Source: Bathynomus jamesi
Taxonomy: Eukaryota; Arthropoda; Malacostraca; Isopoda; Cirolanidae
Length of the DNA: 64,000 nt
NCBI GenBank assembly: GCA_023014485.1
Contig: JAJOZX010005515.1
Coordinates: 87,501 to 151,500 of the forward strand
Direction: 5' to 3'
Part shown: in pieces, positions 10,798-21,810 of the stretch
How positions within the stretch are numbered: the first letter of the stretch is position 1
Layout of the letters: the number at the start of each line of letters is the position of its first letter
Program-made: the position numbers and the translations under genes
The notes under the pieces: generated by a model
Databases searched by the model: none
Seen by the model: only the letters and a program-made list of their open reading frames with translations
What the model was told of the DNA's origin: nothing

Positions 10798-10924
10798 GTG
10801 TCTATTGTTAACTTATTTATCACACGTATTTGTAAATATATATGTCTTGAATATAATCTTTGATGTGTCTATTGTTAACTTATTTATTACACGTATTTGT
10901 AAATATATATAACTTGAATATTTC
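10791..10924. repeat. Tandem duplication, 2 x 67 bp, at the 3' end of POLB
   Basis: Units 10791-10857 and 10858-10924 share CTTTGATGTGTCTATTGTTA and a following TA-rich part, with a few differences. The first unit covers the POLB stop. The repeat may hold polyadenylation signals (AATAAA at 10933-10938 follows it). Confidence 0.8.
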
Positions 10925-10970
10925 GTTTATTAAATAAATCGTGTTTCAATTAGCGTTTCACTTTCTCCTT

Positions 10971-10996
10971 TGTGTGTGTGTGTGTGTGTGTGTGCG
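10971..10996. repeat. (GT)n microsatellite
   Basis: About 12 GT units upstream of the next open frame. They add an artificial Cys-Val run to its apparent N-terminus. Confidence 0.85.
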
Positions 10997-11439
10997 CACA
11001 GGTGAAGGTTCTAAGCTCCGCCCACTGTAAGACCAGCAACGTGAGTCATGCTACTACCTGGGCTTCCCTGCGCGGTCAGTTGTTTGCAGTAAGCCCTGGG
11101 TATCAGACGTGTATTCTCCCGCGTAGACAGAAAATAGTAATAGCTACCTTTAATATTGCTTGTTCAACATTTATGAAATGGTATTTTGCAAAGTGTCAAG
11201 ATGTGGTGGATACTGAAAAACTCCCTATTCCCCCCTTCTTTGCCTCTTTTAAGACTACATTCAATCGTGCGAAGGAGCAAGGTGTACAAATACGCTATAG
11301 CTATTCTGGTGAGAGCATTGTAGGCTTTCGTAGCACAGACGATGTATTGAAGTATGTTATAGACCTAAGCTTTATAAAGGCTCACATATACCGTGAAGTA
11401 AACGAAACAACGCGTGCAAAGGAGAAGCAACGGATATGA
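10972..11439 (+). CDS. Unrecognised protein, first of the block after POLB
   Basis: The frame is open for 155 codons, but the first part reads through the GT repeat. A likelier start is the ATG at 11173 (MKWYFAKCQDVVDTEK), giving 88 residues. The peptide is mixed charged, with FASFKTTFNRAKEQGVQIRY and a Lys/Arg-rich end (TTRAKEKQRI). No family was recognised. It continues on the same strand as POLB and is followed after 3 bases by another open frame, so the two could be one gene broken at 11440. Confidence 0.4.
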   Translation: MCVCVCVCAQVKVLSSAHCKTSNVSHATTWASLRGQLFAVSPGYQTCILPRRQKIVIATFNIACSTFMKWYFAKCQDVVDTEKLPIPPFFASFKTTFNRAKEQGVQIRYSYSGESIVGFRSTDDVLKYVIDLSFIKAHIYREVNETTRAKEKQRI

Positions 11440-11442
11440 ATA

Positions 11443-11730
11443 GTGAGTCTTATTGATGGGTGGTTTGACAAGCGATATTATGCCATGTTACATCATACCG
11501 CGTACTCGTACCCTGCGACTGAGAATGTAAATCTCGTCATCATGGAGAATCTTAAGTATTTTTATCACTATATTAATGTATATCCTGATGAGATTTGTAG
11601 TGAGGTTGTGGCTAATGCCCTGCGTGAGTTTTTAACAGACTTTAGAGACGAGTATCGCTTGTTAAACAAAAAGGAAAAATATAGGCATATGTTCCTCTCA
11701 AATAGTGCGCCGGAGTGTGAAGACGTTTAG
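11443..11730 (+). CDS. Unrecognised protein fragment, 95 codons
   Basis: The frame has no ATG at its beginning (it opens at GTG). The first ATG is about 14 codons in. It contains WFDKRYYAMLHHTAYSYP and a charged C-terminal part (LREFLTDFRDEYRLLNKKEK). It lies immediately after the stop of the previous frame, so it may be the C-terminal half of the same broken gene. No known domain was seen. Confidence 0.35.
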   Translation: MSLIDGWFDKRYYAMLHHTAYSYPATENVNLVIMENLKYFYHYINVYPDEICSEVVANALREFLTDFRDEYRLLNKKEKYRHMFLSNSAPECEDV

Positions 11731-12002
11731 TTTGTGGAAATGGTGAGTGGTAAAACAATAAAGCCGTTATAAAATGTTTGTTCGTGAAAATGCCTGGTGC
11801 GTATTCAGGGAAGTGGGAGTGATAAAACATTAAAACCGAAATTATTTCTTGTATCCGAAAATTTCTAAAAACGCCTGCCCAATATAATGGGATACAACGA
11901 TTCATGTTGGATCAGCGCCGTACACGTTTCATTAGCTTATGGTGTGACTCGCTCCTCCCTTCGAACCGTCGCGTTGCATGTGCCTCATAGTTATCTCAGA
12001 GC

Positions 12003-12185
12003 TTGAACCGAGTGGACGTGCGCTCCTCGAATACGATGGAACTTCCTTTGAGCAGCATTCTCAACGCCGTGTACGATGTGTCCGTGACGAAGTCGTTGCG
12101 CGTGTTCAGGCGTAAATCCGGTATCGTTAACTATGTACTGGAAACGGATTGTAGACAAAAAACAAACGGAATGTTGTTTACTTAA
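12003..12185 (+). CDS. Short unrecognised frame
   Basis: A 60-codon frame with SVTKSLRVFRRKSGIVNYV, ending 12 bases before the next gene start at 12197. It could be a small gene or the remnant of a larger one. The 270 bases before it (11731-12002) hold no frame that I could support. Confidence 0.25.
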   Translation: MNRVDVRSSNTMELPLSSILNAVYDVSVTKSLRVFRRKSGIVNYVLETDCRQKTNGMLFT

Positions 12186-12196
12186 GTGTCGAGGAG

Positions 12197-12933
12197 ATGA
12201 ATAGAATCTTCGTGATAGTTGAGAAGTGGAGTGAAGATCGTTATAAAATTCCTACAGGTGTAGGTACAAGAAGAGAGCAGATTAGTGACACCCTCTCATA
12301 CGCCGTTGTTTGTACGTTGTGTATAAATAACGATCGGCCATGCATTGATATACGGTTGATGTGGAAGAATGCTTCTGATAATAACGCTCTTGTTCCTACG
12401 CGAAACCGTTTCATCCTCGACAGAATGTTTGAAATCGTCGGATTCCGCAAGCTGAAGCCTATATTAGACGCGCGTGTTACATATATGCTTTATTTTGATA
12501 CAGTACTTGAATACGCATACACCGCTCTGCTCGATGGGTTTACCGAGTGTAGGGTTGAACAAGGTGAGAATGGTCTAGAACTGGAGGATTATTTAAAAAG
12601 TTTACTCTTTGAAATATCATGAACTTTGGTACAAAGCAATTGATCGGTACAGGGCTGCGCTCACCTACACCGTTCACCCTGAAGAACTATTTCTTTATAT
12701 AACGAGCAGCTGTCGTAACGACTTAGAAGATTATTTCAATTGCTCATGTGTGAAGAAGAGTTCACGATTGAAAAGCTCGGTCGGTAGAAATAAACCCTCG
12801 ATTGGAAAGGCGTGTTTATAAACTTGTGTTTAATAATGTGGCTAACGATGAACTCTTTGTGCGTGCTTTTGATTGTATTCTAGACGTATTTAAAGATAAC
12901 TTGCAACCGGTTGTAAAGTGGGAACAAAAATAG
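12197..12933 (+). pseudogene. Unrecognised Maverick-end gene, broken by two frame changes
   Basis: It begins with an ATG at 12197 (MNRIFVIVEKWSEDRYKIP) and is open for 141 codons to 12622. An overlapping frame continues from about 12605 (KYHELWYKAIDRYRAALTY) to about 12790. A third runs on to a stop at 12931 (ending LQPVVKWEQK). Amino-acid composition stays similar through the three pieces, so they are read as one gene of about 240 residues with frame changes near 12600 and 12790. No family was recognised. It shares strand and codon style with POLB, so it probably belongs to the Maverick. Confidence 0.4.
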
Positions 12934-13019
12934 TACTGAACGATATGAAGGCCCTTCATATCGAGTATAGGTTTCCCTATACTTAAGCGGTGAAATATTA
13001 TTAAACCGCGTATACTGCG

Positions 13020-13500
13020 TAATGCAGAGTAATAACGATGTAAATGTAGACTCGATTACGTGTGAGTTTAGTGTATTGAAAAAAAAGTGAGTGTATTTAT
13101 ATATTTAACATATATGTGTATATATATATATTTCTCCTGTACTGTTATATTGACGGTTATACGTTTTATAGTTCTTATTTTTATTTTGCGCGGGAGAAGA
13201 TAAAGTGTATGTATTTATTTAACAATTGTGTGTATATATTTCTGCTATATTGATGGTTATATTATTTCTTATTTTTTATTTTTGTTTTTTGATCATTCCA
13301 ACGTATATTTACTTTCTATATATTTCCATAATATAATTGTATATATATGTACATATTTCTCCTGTACTGTTATATTGACGGATATATTTTTTGATTATAT
13401 GCACATTCCTCGTTCATATTTCTTAACCTATTATTATTTTTAATTGATCATTCAAATGTATATTTATTTTCTATATATTTATAATAAACAGAATGATGTA
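13020..13500. repeat. AT-rich stretch with three imperfect repeats, possible Maverick terminus
   Basis: Copies of TTTCTCCTGTACTGTTATAT occur at about 13131 and 13354, with a diverged copy at about 13237, spaced about 110 bp. There is no coding capacity. The right end of the Maverick is probably here or in the next 250 bp, but no terminal repeat can be matched because the left end is outside the window. Confidence 0.5.
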
Positions 13501-13632
13501 ATGTTGTTTTATTTAATTCTTTTGGTTGTAAACAATTATACCAAATGGCTGGTTACGCCTTCCAAACCTACTAGCGGAATTCTAAGCCAACTTTTAAGAA
13601 TTAATTAAATAAATAGTACAATCTGACAACCT

Positions 13633-13725
13633 AATAATGTATACCTGAACAGTTAAAATAAAAAGTGGTATCCGGAAACTCTCCATAATAATGTATACCT
13701 GAACAATTAAAGTAAAAAGTGGTAT
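13633..13725. repeat. Direct repeat, 2 x about 40 bp
   Basis: Copies at 13633-13672 and 13686-13725 share TAATGTATACCTGAACA and AAAAAGTGGTATC. Copies of a different word, TACGCCTTC with AACTGGCTG nearby, flank them (about 13554 and 13754). There is no gene from 13500 to 14046. At 13900-14045 there is a C-rich stretch with repeated CATTGCATACCCC. Confidence 0.6.
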
Positions 13726-14089
13726 CTGACAACTCAACCTGAACAAGCCATTTACGCCTTCTAAGCCAACTGGCTGATTAGGAGTCTGTAAGAGGACGGC
13801 GGGTCGGCTGAAGCGTTATTATGCACTTAGCTCCTGCCAGGTGAACACCTCTCTTGCTTTCTCTCCTGTCTTTCTCTTGGGGGATAACGCCGCCTCCAAG
13901 TTTCATGACCCCTTGTTGCACTTGCAGCATTCCCCCACCCCCCTTTGCCGTATTGATTTGTTGCATATCCTTCCACCCTTCATTGCATACCCCACCCCCT
14001 CCATTGCATACCCCCTTTGCAACATTGATCATTATCTCTTGCAACATTGCAACATTCTTGCACTCTAACCTTTTGCGCCCATAACCTCA

Positions 14090-16412
14090 TCGACATACAA
14101 GTGAAGTTAGCACCCAGAGGTCCGAAAACGCATCCTAGAGAGGCAGATGGAATATTTGAAGGCTTAAACATAAATTCAAAGAAAGTAAATTGGGAAAATG
14201 TAAATAAAGATTTAAAGGAGGTAAACTGGGAATTGCTACTACACGAGAAGACTCCACAAGAAATACTATCTATAATAGAGACGGAAACCAAACCTATAAT
14301 ACTGAAACATATTCCAGAGAGACAGGAAAGAAAACGTAGCAAGCTCGAGAGGAAAATCAGGACTCTATTCAGGCAACGAAGACAAACGGTAAAACATCTC
14401 CACAGATGCAGAACTGATGCAAAGAGACACAAACTAGAGAGGAAACTTGGCGAAATAGAAATGGACCTAAAGCAAACATTCATACATAAGACAAACGAGG
14501 AGGAAAACAAGGTAGCAGAAAACATAAAAAATAACCCAAAATACTTCTACACTTTTGCGAAAAGGAAAATGCAATGTAAGGAGATTATTGGACCGTTGAT
14601 AGACGGGGAGGCCGAATACACAAATGATCCGAAAGAAATAAGTGAACTGCTTAGGGAACAATTTAAATCTGTGTTTAGCACCCCTAAGTCCGAGATGGAA
14701 GTGGAAAACCCAGACGAGTTTTTCGACATTGATACAGATCAACCAAGAACAAATCCCGGCACAAACCTATTAATAGACTTCGCGTTCACGGAAGGAGATG
14801 TAATTACGGCCTTATCACAGATGCGAGACAATTCAGCGCCAGGGCCAGACACATAGAGTGCCACATTTCTGAAGAAATGCAAAGAGAGTATTGCAAAACC
14901 GCTATACTTACTATGGAGGAAATCACTCGACCCAGGAAAAATTCCACTCCCCTTAAAGAACGCGAACATTTCTCCCCTATTTAAAGGTGGTAACAGAGCA
15001 ATGCCCCCAAATTATCGGCCAGTGGCTCTCACCTCACACCTTATAAAGTGTTTTGAACGCATAATTAGAGGCAAAACTACCTACAAGAAAAAGACTTATA
15101 CAACCCAAATCAACATAGCTTCAGGGCGGGTAGATCATGCTGTCACAAGTACTAGACCACCAAGAGAAAATATTAGGAACATTGTGTCGAAGACAAAACA
15201 TTGATGTAATATATTCGGACTTTGCTAAAGCCTTCGATAAATGTGACCATGGAATCATAGCACACAAACTTAAGGATACAGGAATTACTGGAAAGCTAGG
15301 AAAGTGGATATTTAATTTCTTGACGCAAAAAACGCAAAGAGTGGTGGCAAACGGAGTTAAATCGGAAGTCTCGGAAGTCGTGAGCTCTGTCCCACAATGG
15401 ACAGTATTAGCTCCCTTGCTGTTCATAATAATGATTGCAGATATTAAGGACAGTATTGTATCATGCTTCGCAGATGACACAAAGATATGTAAGAAAATAC
15501 TGAACGAAGATGACATAAGAAAACTACAAAACGACATTGAAACATTATTCCAGTGGGCAGAAGACAACAATACGAAGTTCAACGAAAAAAAATTCCAACT
15601 TCTAAGATATGGTAATAACAAAGAGCTACAGAAGAAAGGGTACAAAACTTCGCAAGCGAAACAGATAACAACAAACCCGCAAGTCAGGGATATTGGAGTA
15701 ATAATGTCGTCGGATGCAGAATTCAAAGAGCACTATAAAATCAAAATCACAACGGCTAGAAAAATAATGGGAATCATCTGGAGGAGCTTCCGCAGCAGAA
15801 AAGCAAACATCATGCTCAAATTATGGAAGAATCTAGTCCTACCAATAATTCAGTATTGCTCAGTCCTCACAAGCCCACACAGAAAAAGAGACATTGCGAG
15901 CATTGAAGCTAAACAAAGGACTTTTACGTCTAAGATAGAGGAAACGGAAGGTGAAGACTACTGATCTCGACTACAATCCCTGGAACTTTACTCTCTTGAA
16001 AGAAGGCGCGAGCGGTACACAATACTATACATATGGAAAATACTTGAAGGCTCTGTCCCTAACCTCAGAAATGAAATAGAAACAAACTGGAGTGAGAGAA
16101 GAGGCAGATTTTGTACGGTCCCAGCTGCAGTGGGACAAGGAGCCATGAAAACGAGGATGGAAAATACCCTCAGAATACGGGGCTCAAAGCTTTTCAATGT
16201 CCTTCCAAAAGAAGTGAGGAATCTCCAGCACACGGACCTGAATAACTTCAAGAACCAGCTGGACAGATTCTTGTGCAAAGTCCCTGACCAGCCATGCGTG
16301 GCTGGCTACGAGGGCAGGAGGCGATCAGAGAGCAATTCCCTCCTTCACCAGTTCCCGCAAATGAGGCGGGATGCTGCAGAGGGGTCGACCGAAGGTCGAT
16401 CCTGAACCATCG
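14090..16412 (+). pseudogene. LINE-A copy i: non-LTR reverse transcriptase, 5'-truncated and broken
   Basis: The linker region before the reverse transcriptase is open to a stop at 14854 (SAPGPDT-stop). RT signatures follow: NYRPVALTSHLIKCFE (about 15010), IYSDFAKAFDKCDHGI (about 15210) and FADDTKI (about 15469), then the thumb region and a C-terminal segment ending near SNSLLHQF. Frame changes occur near 15090-15140 and a stop at 15961. The endonuclease half is missing. It is the same family as copies at 18.2, 56.3 and 59.6 kb, but diverged from them at the 3' end. Non-LTR elements of this type copy themselves by target-primed reverse transcription. Confidence 0.85.
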
Positions 16413-16441
16413 TTCAAACTCAACAAAAGTAACAAAAGTAA

Positions 16442-16630
<189 letters not shown>

Positions 16631-16660
16631 GAATCACAAAATAACACGTGACCTTATTAA

Positions 16661-16836
16661 TAAGCAAACAACCACAAGGAAAAGGAAACACAAAGTCCGA
16701 GCGCTTTCGTGATATATTCACATTATCAAGGAAGAACAGAAAATAGGAAATATTTTCTGTTCTTCCTTGATAATGTGAATATATCACGAAAGCGCTCGGA
16801 CTTTGTGTTTCCTTTTCCTTGTGGTTGTTTGCTTAT
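16661..16836. ncRNA. Near-perfect palindrome with Penelope-type hammerhead relic on both arms
   Basis: Arms of about 85 bp (16661-16746 and 16750-16836) are almost exact inverted copies. The right arm reads GATAATGTGAATATATCACG then AAAGCGC, matching stem II plus GAAA of a hammerhead ribozyme, but the expected CTGATGA box is degenerate (TTGATAA). The sequence then runs into TTTGTGTTTCCTTTTCC, a tail also present after the hammerhead at 38.2 kb. Read as two inverted 3' ends of a Penelope-like element. Activity is doubtful. Confidence 0.5.
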
Positions 16837-16862
16837 ATATATATATATATATATTATATATA

Positions 16863-17768
16863 CAGGGCGTCCCAAAAAAATGTATACACACTTTAACAGC
16901 TGATAGCTCAATTGATGTTTCTTTCTTTCCAAGTTAAACCCATTAGAATTAATAATGGCAGTCAGACTAAGCTTTGAACAAAGGAAATTCATTCTAAAAT
17001 GCTACTGGAAGTGTGAAAACGCAGTTGAAGTGCAAAGACAGTTTAGGAGGGAGTTTCAAACAGATCCACCAACGCGACTTACCATCACTCGAATTAGAGA
17101 TAAGTTTGAAGCCGATGGAACTGTTCAGAATGTCCACAAGAAGCGTTCCGGAAGACCACGGACATCGACAAGCCCCACAAAGCAAGAAAGAGTACTGGAA
17201 ACGTATCACCAAAGTCCAAGAAAATCTGTGCGGCAAGCGAGTCGTGAGGTAGGAATTTCAGAATCGTCTGTCCAACGCATTTTGAAGCGCTGTCAATGGA
17301 AAAGTTACATTCCAAGATTAGTCCATCCTATTAATGAAGATGATCCGGACCGAAGAGTGGAGTATTGCGAGTGGTACTTGGCACGATGTGGATGTGGATT
17401 GGACGAAGGGGTTTCGTAGAATACCCTCCGCGTTCACCAGACCTCACACCACTAGACTTTTTTTTATGGGGATACTTAAAAGACAAAGTCTACGCTATAA
17501 AACCTGCAACAGTCGCTGAATTGAGAGCAGCCATTGAACGAGAATGCACACAAATACCAAACGAAATGTTTCGTGATGTTTGCGATTCCATTGCTACGCG
17601 TTATCAGCAGTGCCTGGACCAGAACGGACGTCAGTTTGAAAACAGGCGTTGACAAAACAATTAAATAATGTCTGTAGATTCTATTACATTTTGAAAATGA
17701 AATGTATTTTAATAAACACTGCCTTTATAAGTATTTAAAGTGTGTATACATTTTTTTGGGACGCCCTG
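16863..17768 (+). mobile_element. Mariner element with deleted catalytic core
   Basis: The element is 906 bp with terminal inverted repeats of about 33 bp starting CAGGGCGTCCCAAAAAAA and TA on both sides, inside a TA array. The transposase has lost its centre, so it is non-autonomous. Confidence 0.9.
16955..17652 (+). pseudogene. Mariner transposase, internal deletion
   Basis: The first part (16955-17419) holds the paired helix-turn-helix DNA-binding region ([32 protein letters not shown]). The C-terminal part (to 17652, in another frame) resumes at [20 protein letters not shown], the third catalytic Asp block. The sequence carrying the first two catalytic Asp residues is absent. The join lies near 17390-17410. 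The DNA-binding half plus intact inverted repeats could still compete for ends, but cutting is not possible. Confidence 0.85.
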
Positions 17769-17988
<220 letters not shown>

Positions 17989-18179
17989 TAAATTTCAGAT
18001 TTCAACACTCTTTCCAGATAACTGCAAAATTTTGTTGTTTGTGTGCAAAGAGTTACTGAGCTGAGACGACACCGCACAGCATGTTTTGCAATAGGCGGAC
18101 TAATTCCCCTCGTGGAGACAAGTTACAGTAAAAATTTAATGTTTTTATTTCATTTAATAAATAATTAAAATCACCCGAT

Positions 18180-19257
18180 ATACCTCGTTAACCTCGTTGC
18201 TGTTCTGTGCGTTGGTCTCTCTTCACACGAAGGTCAAGCTGGTGGCCCCGCCTCTAGGTCTGGCTTGGTGGCGGAGCGAGTTGCTTTCTTGCGCTCTCCC
18301 CCGTACATAGCCAAGTACACCCGGTTCATCTGGTACCGTCCTGAGCCAGGCATCTACTGTAGTCTTCTCTTGAAGACTTGAACTTTGACCCCTGGAACGT
18401 TTTTGAGGTCCTTAGGAAGCTGGTTAAAAATTCTTGGCCCCCTGACAACCAAGCTATTTTCCTTCAGTGTTGAGGAGGTCCCTTGTCGGGCCTTTAATTT
18501 GGGAACACTACACATTCTGCCTTTCCTATTTTCCAGTGTTTTTAGAATGGTAATTGGGTTTAGTTTGAGGTTTGGTACCAGGTTTTCGATAATTTTCCAT
18601 ATGTAGATTATGGTGTACCGCTCTCTTCTTCTTTCCAGGGAGTACAGATTTAGTTTACGTAGTCTTTCCCAGTAGTTGAGTTCTTTGCAGCCATCAATCT
18701 TTGCTGTGAAATGTCTCTGCGTTTTCTTCTAGTTTATTAGTTTCTTCCTTTTTATATGGAGACGTCAAAACTGAGCAGTATTCAAGTTTTGGTATAATGA
18801 GTGTTTTTAGCAGGGGAATCATTACTGTCCTGTCCATTCTTTTCAACGTTCTTAGTACCTGTCCCGCTACTCTTTTTGCCTTATTTATCACTATCTGATT
18901 TTGTGTTTCGAATTTCGCATGATCAGTCATTATTACCCCGAGATCGATCGCTTTCGTGGTTCTCTGAATTTCCTGTCTATCTGGAGCATAATATGCAGTC
19001 TGTTTAAGTTCTTCTTTTCTACCATATCTCAAGAGCTGAAATTTCTCCTCTGTGTTAAATGTCATGTTGTTGTCTTCTGATCATTTGTATATTTTGTTCG
19101 TGTCCCTCTGCAAAGCCTGCACTTCATTTACATCGCTGATTTTTCTGCTGATCTTTGTATCGTCTGCAAAGGTTGTTACTATACTGTTGCTATTTAATCC
19201 GCTGTCTATGTCTGTTAGCATGATAATAAACAGGGGTGGGGCCAGTACTGTACCTGT
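18180..19257 (-). pseudogene. LINE-A copy ii: RT C-terminal part, 5'-truncated
   Basis: On the minus strand it starts within the RT palm (TFADDTKIS at about 19170), continues with MTFNTEEKFQLLRYGRKEE and the thumb, and ends in a 3' untranslated tail containing AGCTTGACCTTCG at 18228-18240. It is truncated at its 5' end where it abuts a short TA run and a SINE. The 3' tail is shared with copy iii and, more loosely, copy iv, marking them as one subfamily. Confidence 0.8.
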
Positions 19258-19277
19258 ATATATATATATATATATTA

Positions 19278-19385
19278 GGTACGGTGATTAGCATCGCTAA
19301 CTACGAATCCACCAACCCCGGGTTCGATTCCTGGGGATGGCAGGCAGCGCTCGGCTCACTGATAAAGAGTAAAATTAAAATTTGT
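19278..19385 (+). repeat. tRNA-derived SINE
   Basis: A-box-like GGTGATTAGCATCGC near 19283 and an exact B-box GGTTCGATTCC at 19321-19331, with tRNA-like spacing. The same head occurs on the minus strand at 59526-59616. It starts beside a TA run and ends in A-rich sequence near 19375-19385. Confidence 0.55.
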
Positions 19386-20974
19386 TTGTTTTCCTCTCTT
19401 TTTGTATTCAGGCACGGATGGGTTCGAAATTAAAATAATTTGAAGCATATTTTCACGTACCCTAACTCTACAAGGACAACAGTTAACCAAAAGAAATGGA
19501 CAAATATTAATATTAAGATTTTTCTTTTATATGATACTTATAACAAAAAAGGACCCATACCCATTTCGTTAACAAGACTAAAACATCGACACTAAAAAAC
19601 TAACTTACCCTAGCCCAACCTAACGTAACCTAACCTATCTTAGCCTAACCTAACTTAATGTAACCTAATAATAACTTGTCGATAGAATATAAAGTCGATC
19701 AGATGTCGTAAGGTCGATAAAGAATTTTAGACTTATTTGCTGCCTATCAACTGAACTGATGAACTTCAAAATAGTCTTCCATAAAGTATATAATTTGCTT
19801 GATCAATTATGAACGGATACTTCGTGGCCATGTTAAGATCAGAGAAGCTAAGCAGCGTTGTCTCTGTGTTCAGATAATATAGCGATCCTTGGTTCGGATT
19901 ACACATTAGGTCGTAGGTCCTTTTTGTCATTTAATTTTATTGTTTGGATGGATTACTGCCCTTCGCGTTTAGATGATGTAGAGACCCATGCTTCAGATTT
20001 CATGTTAAGCTCTATATCCCCTTTGAATGTTAGTAAAGAGGGTAAATCATGGCGCTATCAACAATTTGCAACATTGTCATCGTCTTTGTCATAAAATATA
20101 TAGTCAGAGAATCGTGTGTGTACAATGTAAGCAATAAAGTTCCTTATATCACATCAAATTTTTGAGCTATTTGTTTTCTTATTTGTTTCATGCCAAAATA
20201 ACTGAAATAAAGGTTCTCTCAGAAATAGGTTCCAAAGAGAACTGAGAACTTAATGGCTGTCTTTTTGAATCTACAGTATTTACCAAAAAGACATACCAAA
20301 AAAGGGAACCTATCCGGTCAATGTTAGGAACCCTTGGAAGTTGGAACGTTAAAGTTACAGAAAGCCTTTCGTGAGCTTTAAAAAAAAATTCTTTCCTTCT
20401 ACTCTTCGCTTTCTTTTCATTATTTTCCTTTTCTTACTATTATCACTCGTTTTCTCTGTGTCTTTATACGGACACGGATAGCCCGCTTGAGCCGGTGGGC
20501 GCCATTAAACTTTCGAACAATGAAGGGACTGGGATAATTACACACTTTTATTTACTGACTTCTTATTTATACCGAAACAATTTGAACAAACGGGGTAAAC
20601 ACAAGTGCAGACTATCATTAACATTTAATCGCGGAGAGTGGCATAATTTAATATTTTAAATAAACACTAACATTCTAATACGGAAAACTACCTAACCAGG
20701 ACACATCCCGTTCGAGACTGGATTTTTAGGGCATTTCAGCCGCGGCAGATTTCATGTGTTGCCAATTCATATTTTTATATTTTTAATTTCAAACAATATT
20801 AATTTCTTATCTACGTACAAACCATAATTAAATTTCTTATTAAACATTATTTTCTGCTTTATTAAACAAAACATTATTAAATTCTTATTAGACATTATTA
20901 TCTTTATTTAAAAAAATCAATACACGACACTTCTACTTGATAAAGGCTTTTCGCACTTTGATGCTTACTGTCAA
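19386..20974. other. 1.6 kb without recognisable gene
   Basis: AT-rich non-coding sequence. It includes degenerate CCTAA pentamers at 19604-19670 and a 5S-like patch at 19835-19865 (see findings). No frame here is long enough or patterned enough to support. Confidence 0.5.
19604..19670. repeat. Degenerate CCTAA (telomere-like) pentamers
   Basis: Several CCTAACCTAA and AACCTAAC blocks with intervening changes. They match the arthropod telomere unit TTAGG, but are short and imperfect, so this is an interstitial relic or simple repeat. Confidence 0.45.
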
Positions 20975-21214
20975 CAGAGCGTTGACAAAAGTAAATAGAC
21001 ACATTGGTTTTTTTCACGCTAAGAGTCAATAAATAAATAAAATAAAAGTCAATAAATAATAACAGGTTTATTGAATAAGTATATTTGGAATCGTGTTGCT
21101 TTCTCCTTTCCATTATGTAACGCTGACACATGTTCTGGCATTCCATTGATGAACTTCGCCTTTTGTTTTTGAGAACAATCATCGTGTTGTCTATTTACTT
21201 TTGTCAACTCTCTG
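20975..21214. mobile_element. Short inverted-repeat element (MITE), 240 bp
   Basis: Ends are CAGAG followed by GTTGACAAAAGTAAATAGACA (20981-21003) and its inverted copy (21186-21206) ending CTCTG. TA follows the right end, but the left flank is CAA, so a target duplication is unclear. Most likely derived from a Tc1/mariner-type element. Confidence 0.5.
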
Positions 21215-21612
21215 TATGTGTGAATCCGCAAGCAGACGTGAAAACAGTGAATTTGAAAAAGTCGGCCTTCTCTAATATTCATTCGTTTTTTCCAACATTA
21301 GTATTAGTAAGTAATTTTTTATAAAACAAATTTAAGTAGAAAAGAAAGTGCACACTTTTCTGCGAATATTAACATATTCACCGCCAAAGACGAGAAATCT
21401 TGTCTTGAACATATAAGCTTTATAAGCTTTATTATAAGCTTTATTTTGATATATTTTGTTTTGAGATATCTTTGTGTTAATTTTTATTTAAATATTTTGG
21501 TGAGACCTCGTAGTTGGGTAAAAACTTCCAAAAATGGTGGCAGTGGCTGGTTGGTTACCTTCTTAAAAAGTGGTGACTGTGAAGGTGATAATAAAAACCC
21601 ACTCTAACAGCT
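21215..21612. other. No gene seen; AT-rich flank
   Basis: Contains a three-fold ATAAGCTTTAT repeat at about 21410-21445 and, at 21560-21609, a segment whose inverted copy lies at 24023-24060 beyond the next element. Confidence 0.4.
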
Positions 21613-21810
21613 CACTGGTCTACAAATTTTGAAAAAGTTTGTGCTTCGGAGATAAAATGTGTTTCCTATTATGGATTTTGGGGTGCATAAAACGAATATG
21701 ACCATAAAAATAGTCGATTGGCTACAGTTTCAAAGAAAATTTAAGTTACACATTTTGCGTATATGTATACCATACAGTATATTAGTAACATACCTGTATA
21801 ATGCAGTCAC

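Noticed and set aside
1..13500. A free or complete viral genome
   Set aside because: The left end is not in the window, most genes are broken, and the right side merges into repeats and LINE sequence, so this is an integrated, decayed Maverick.
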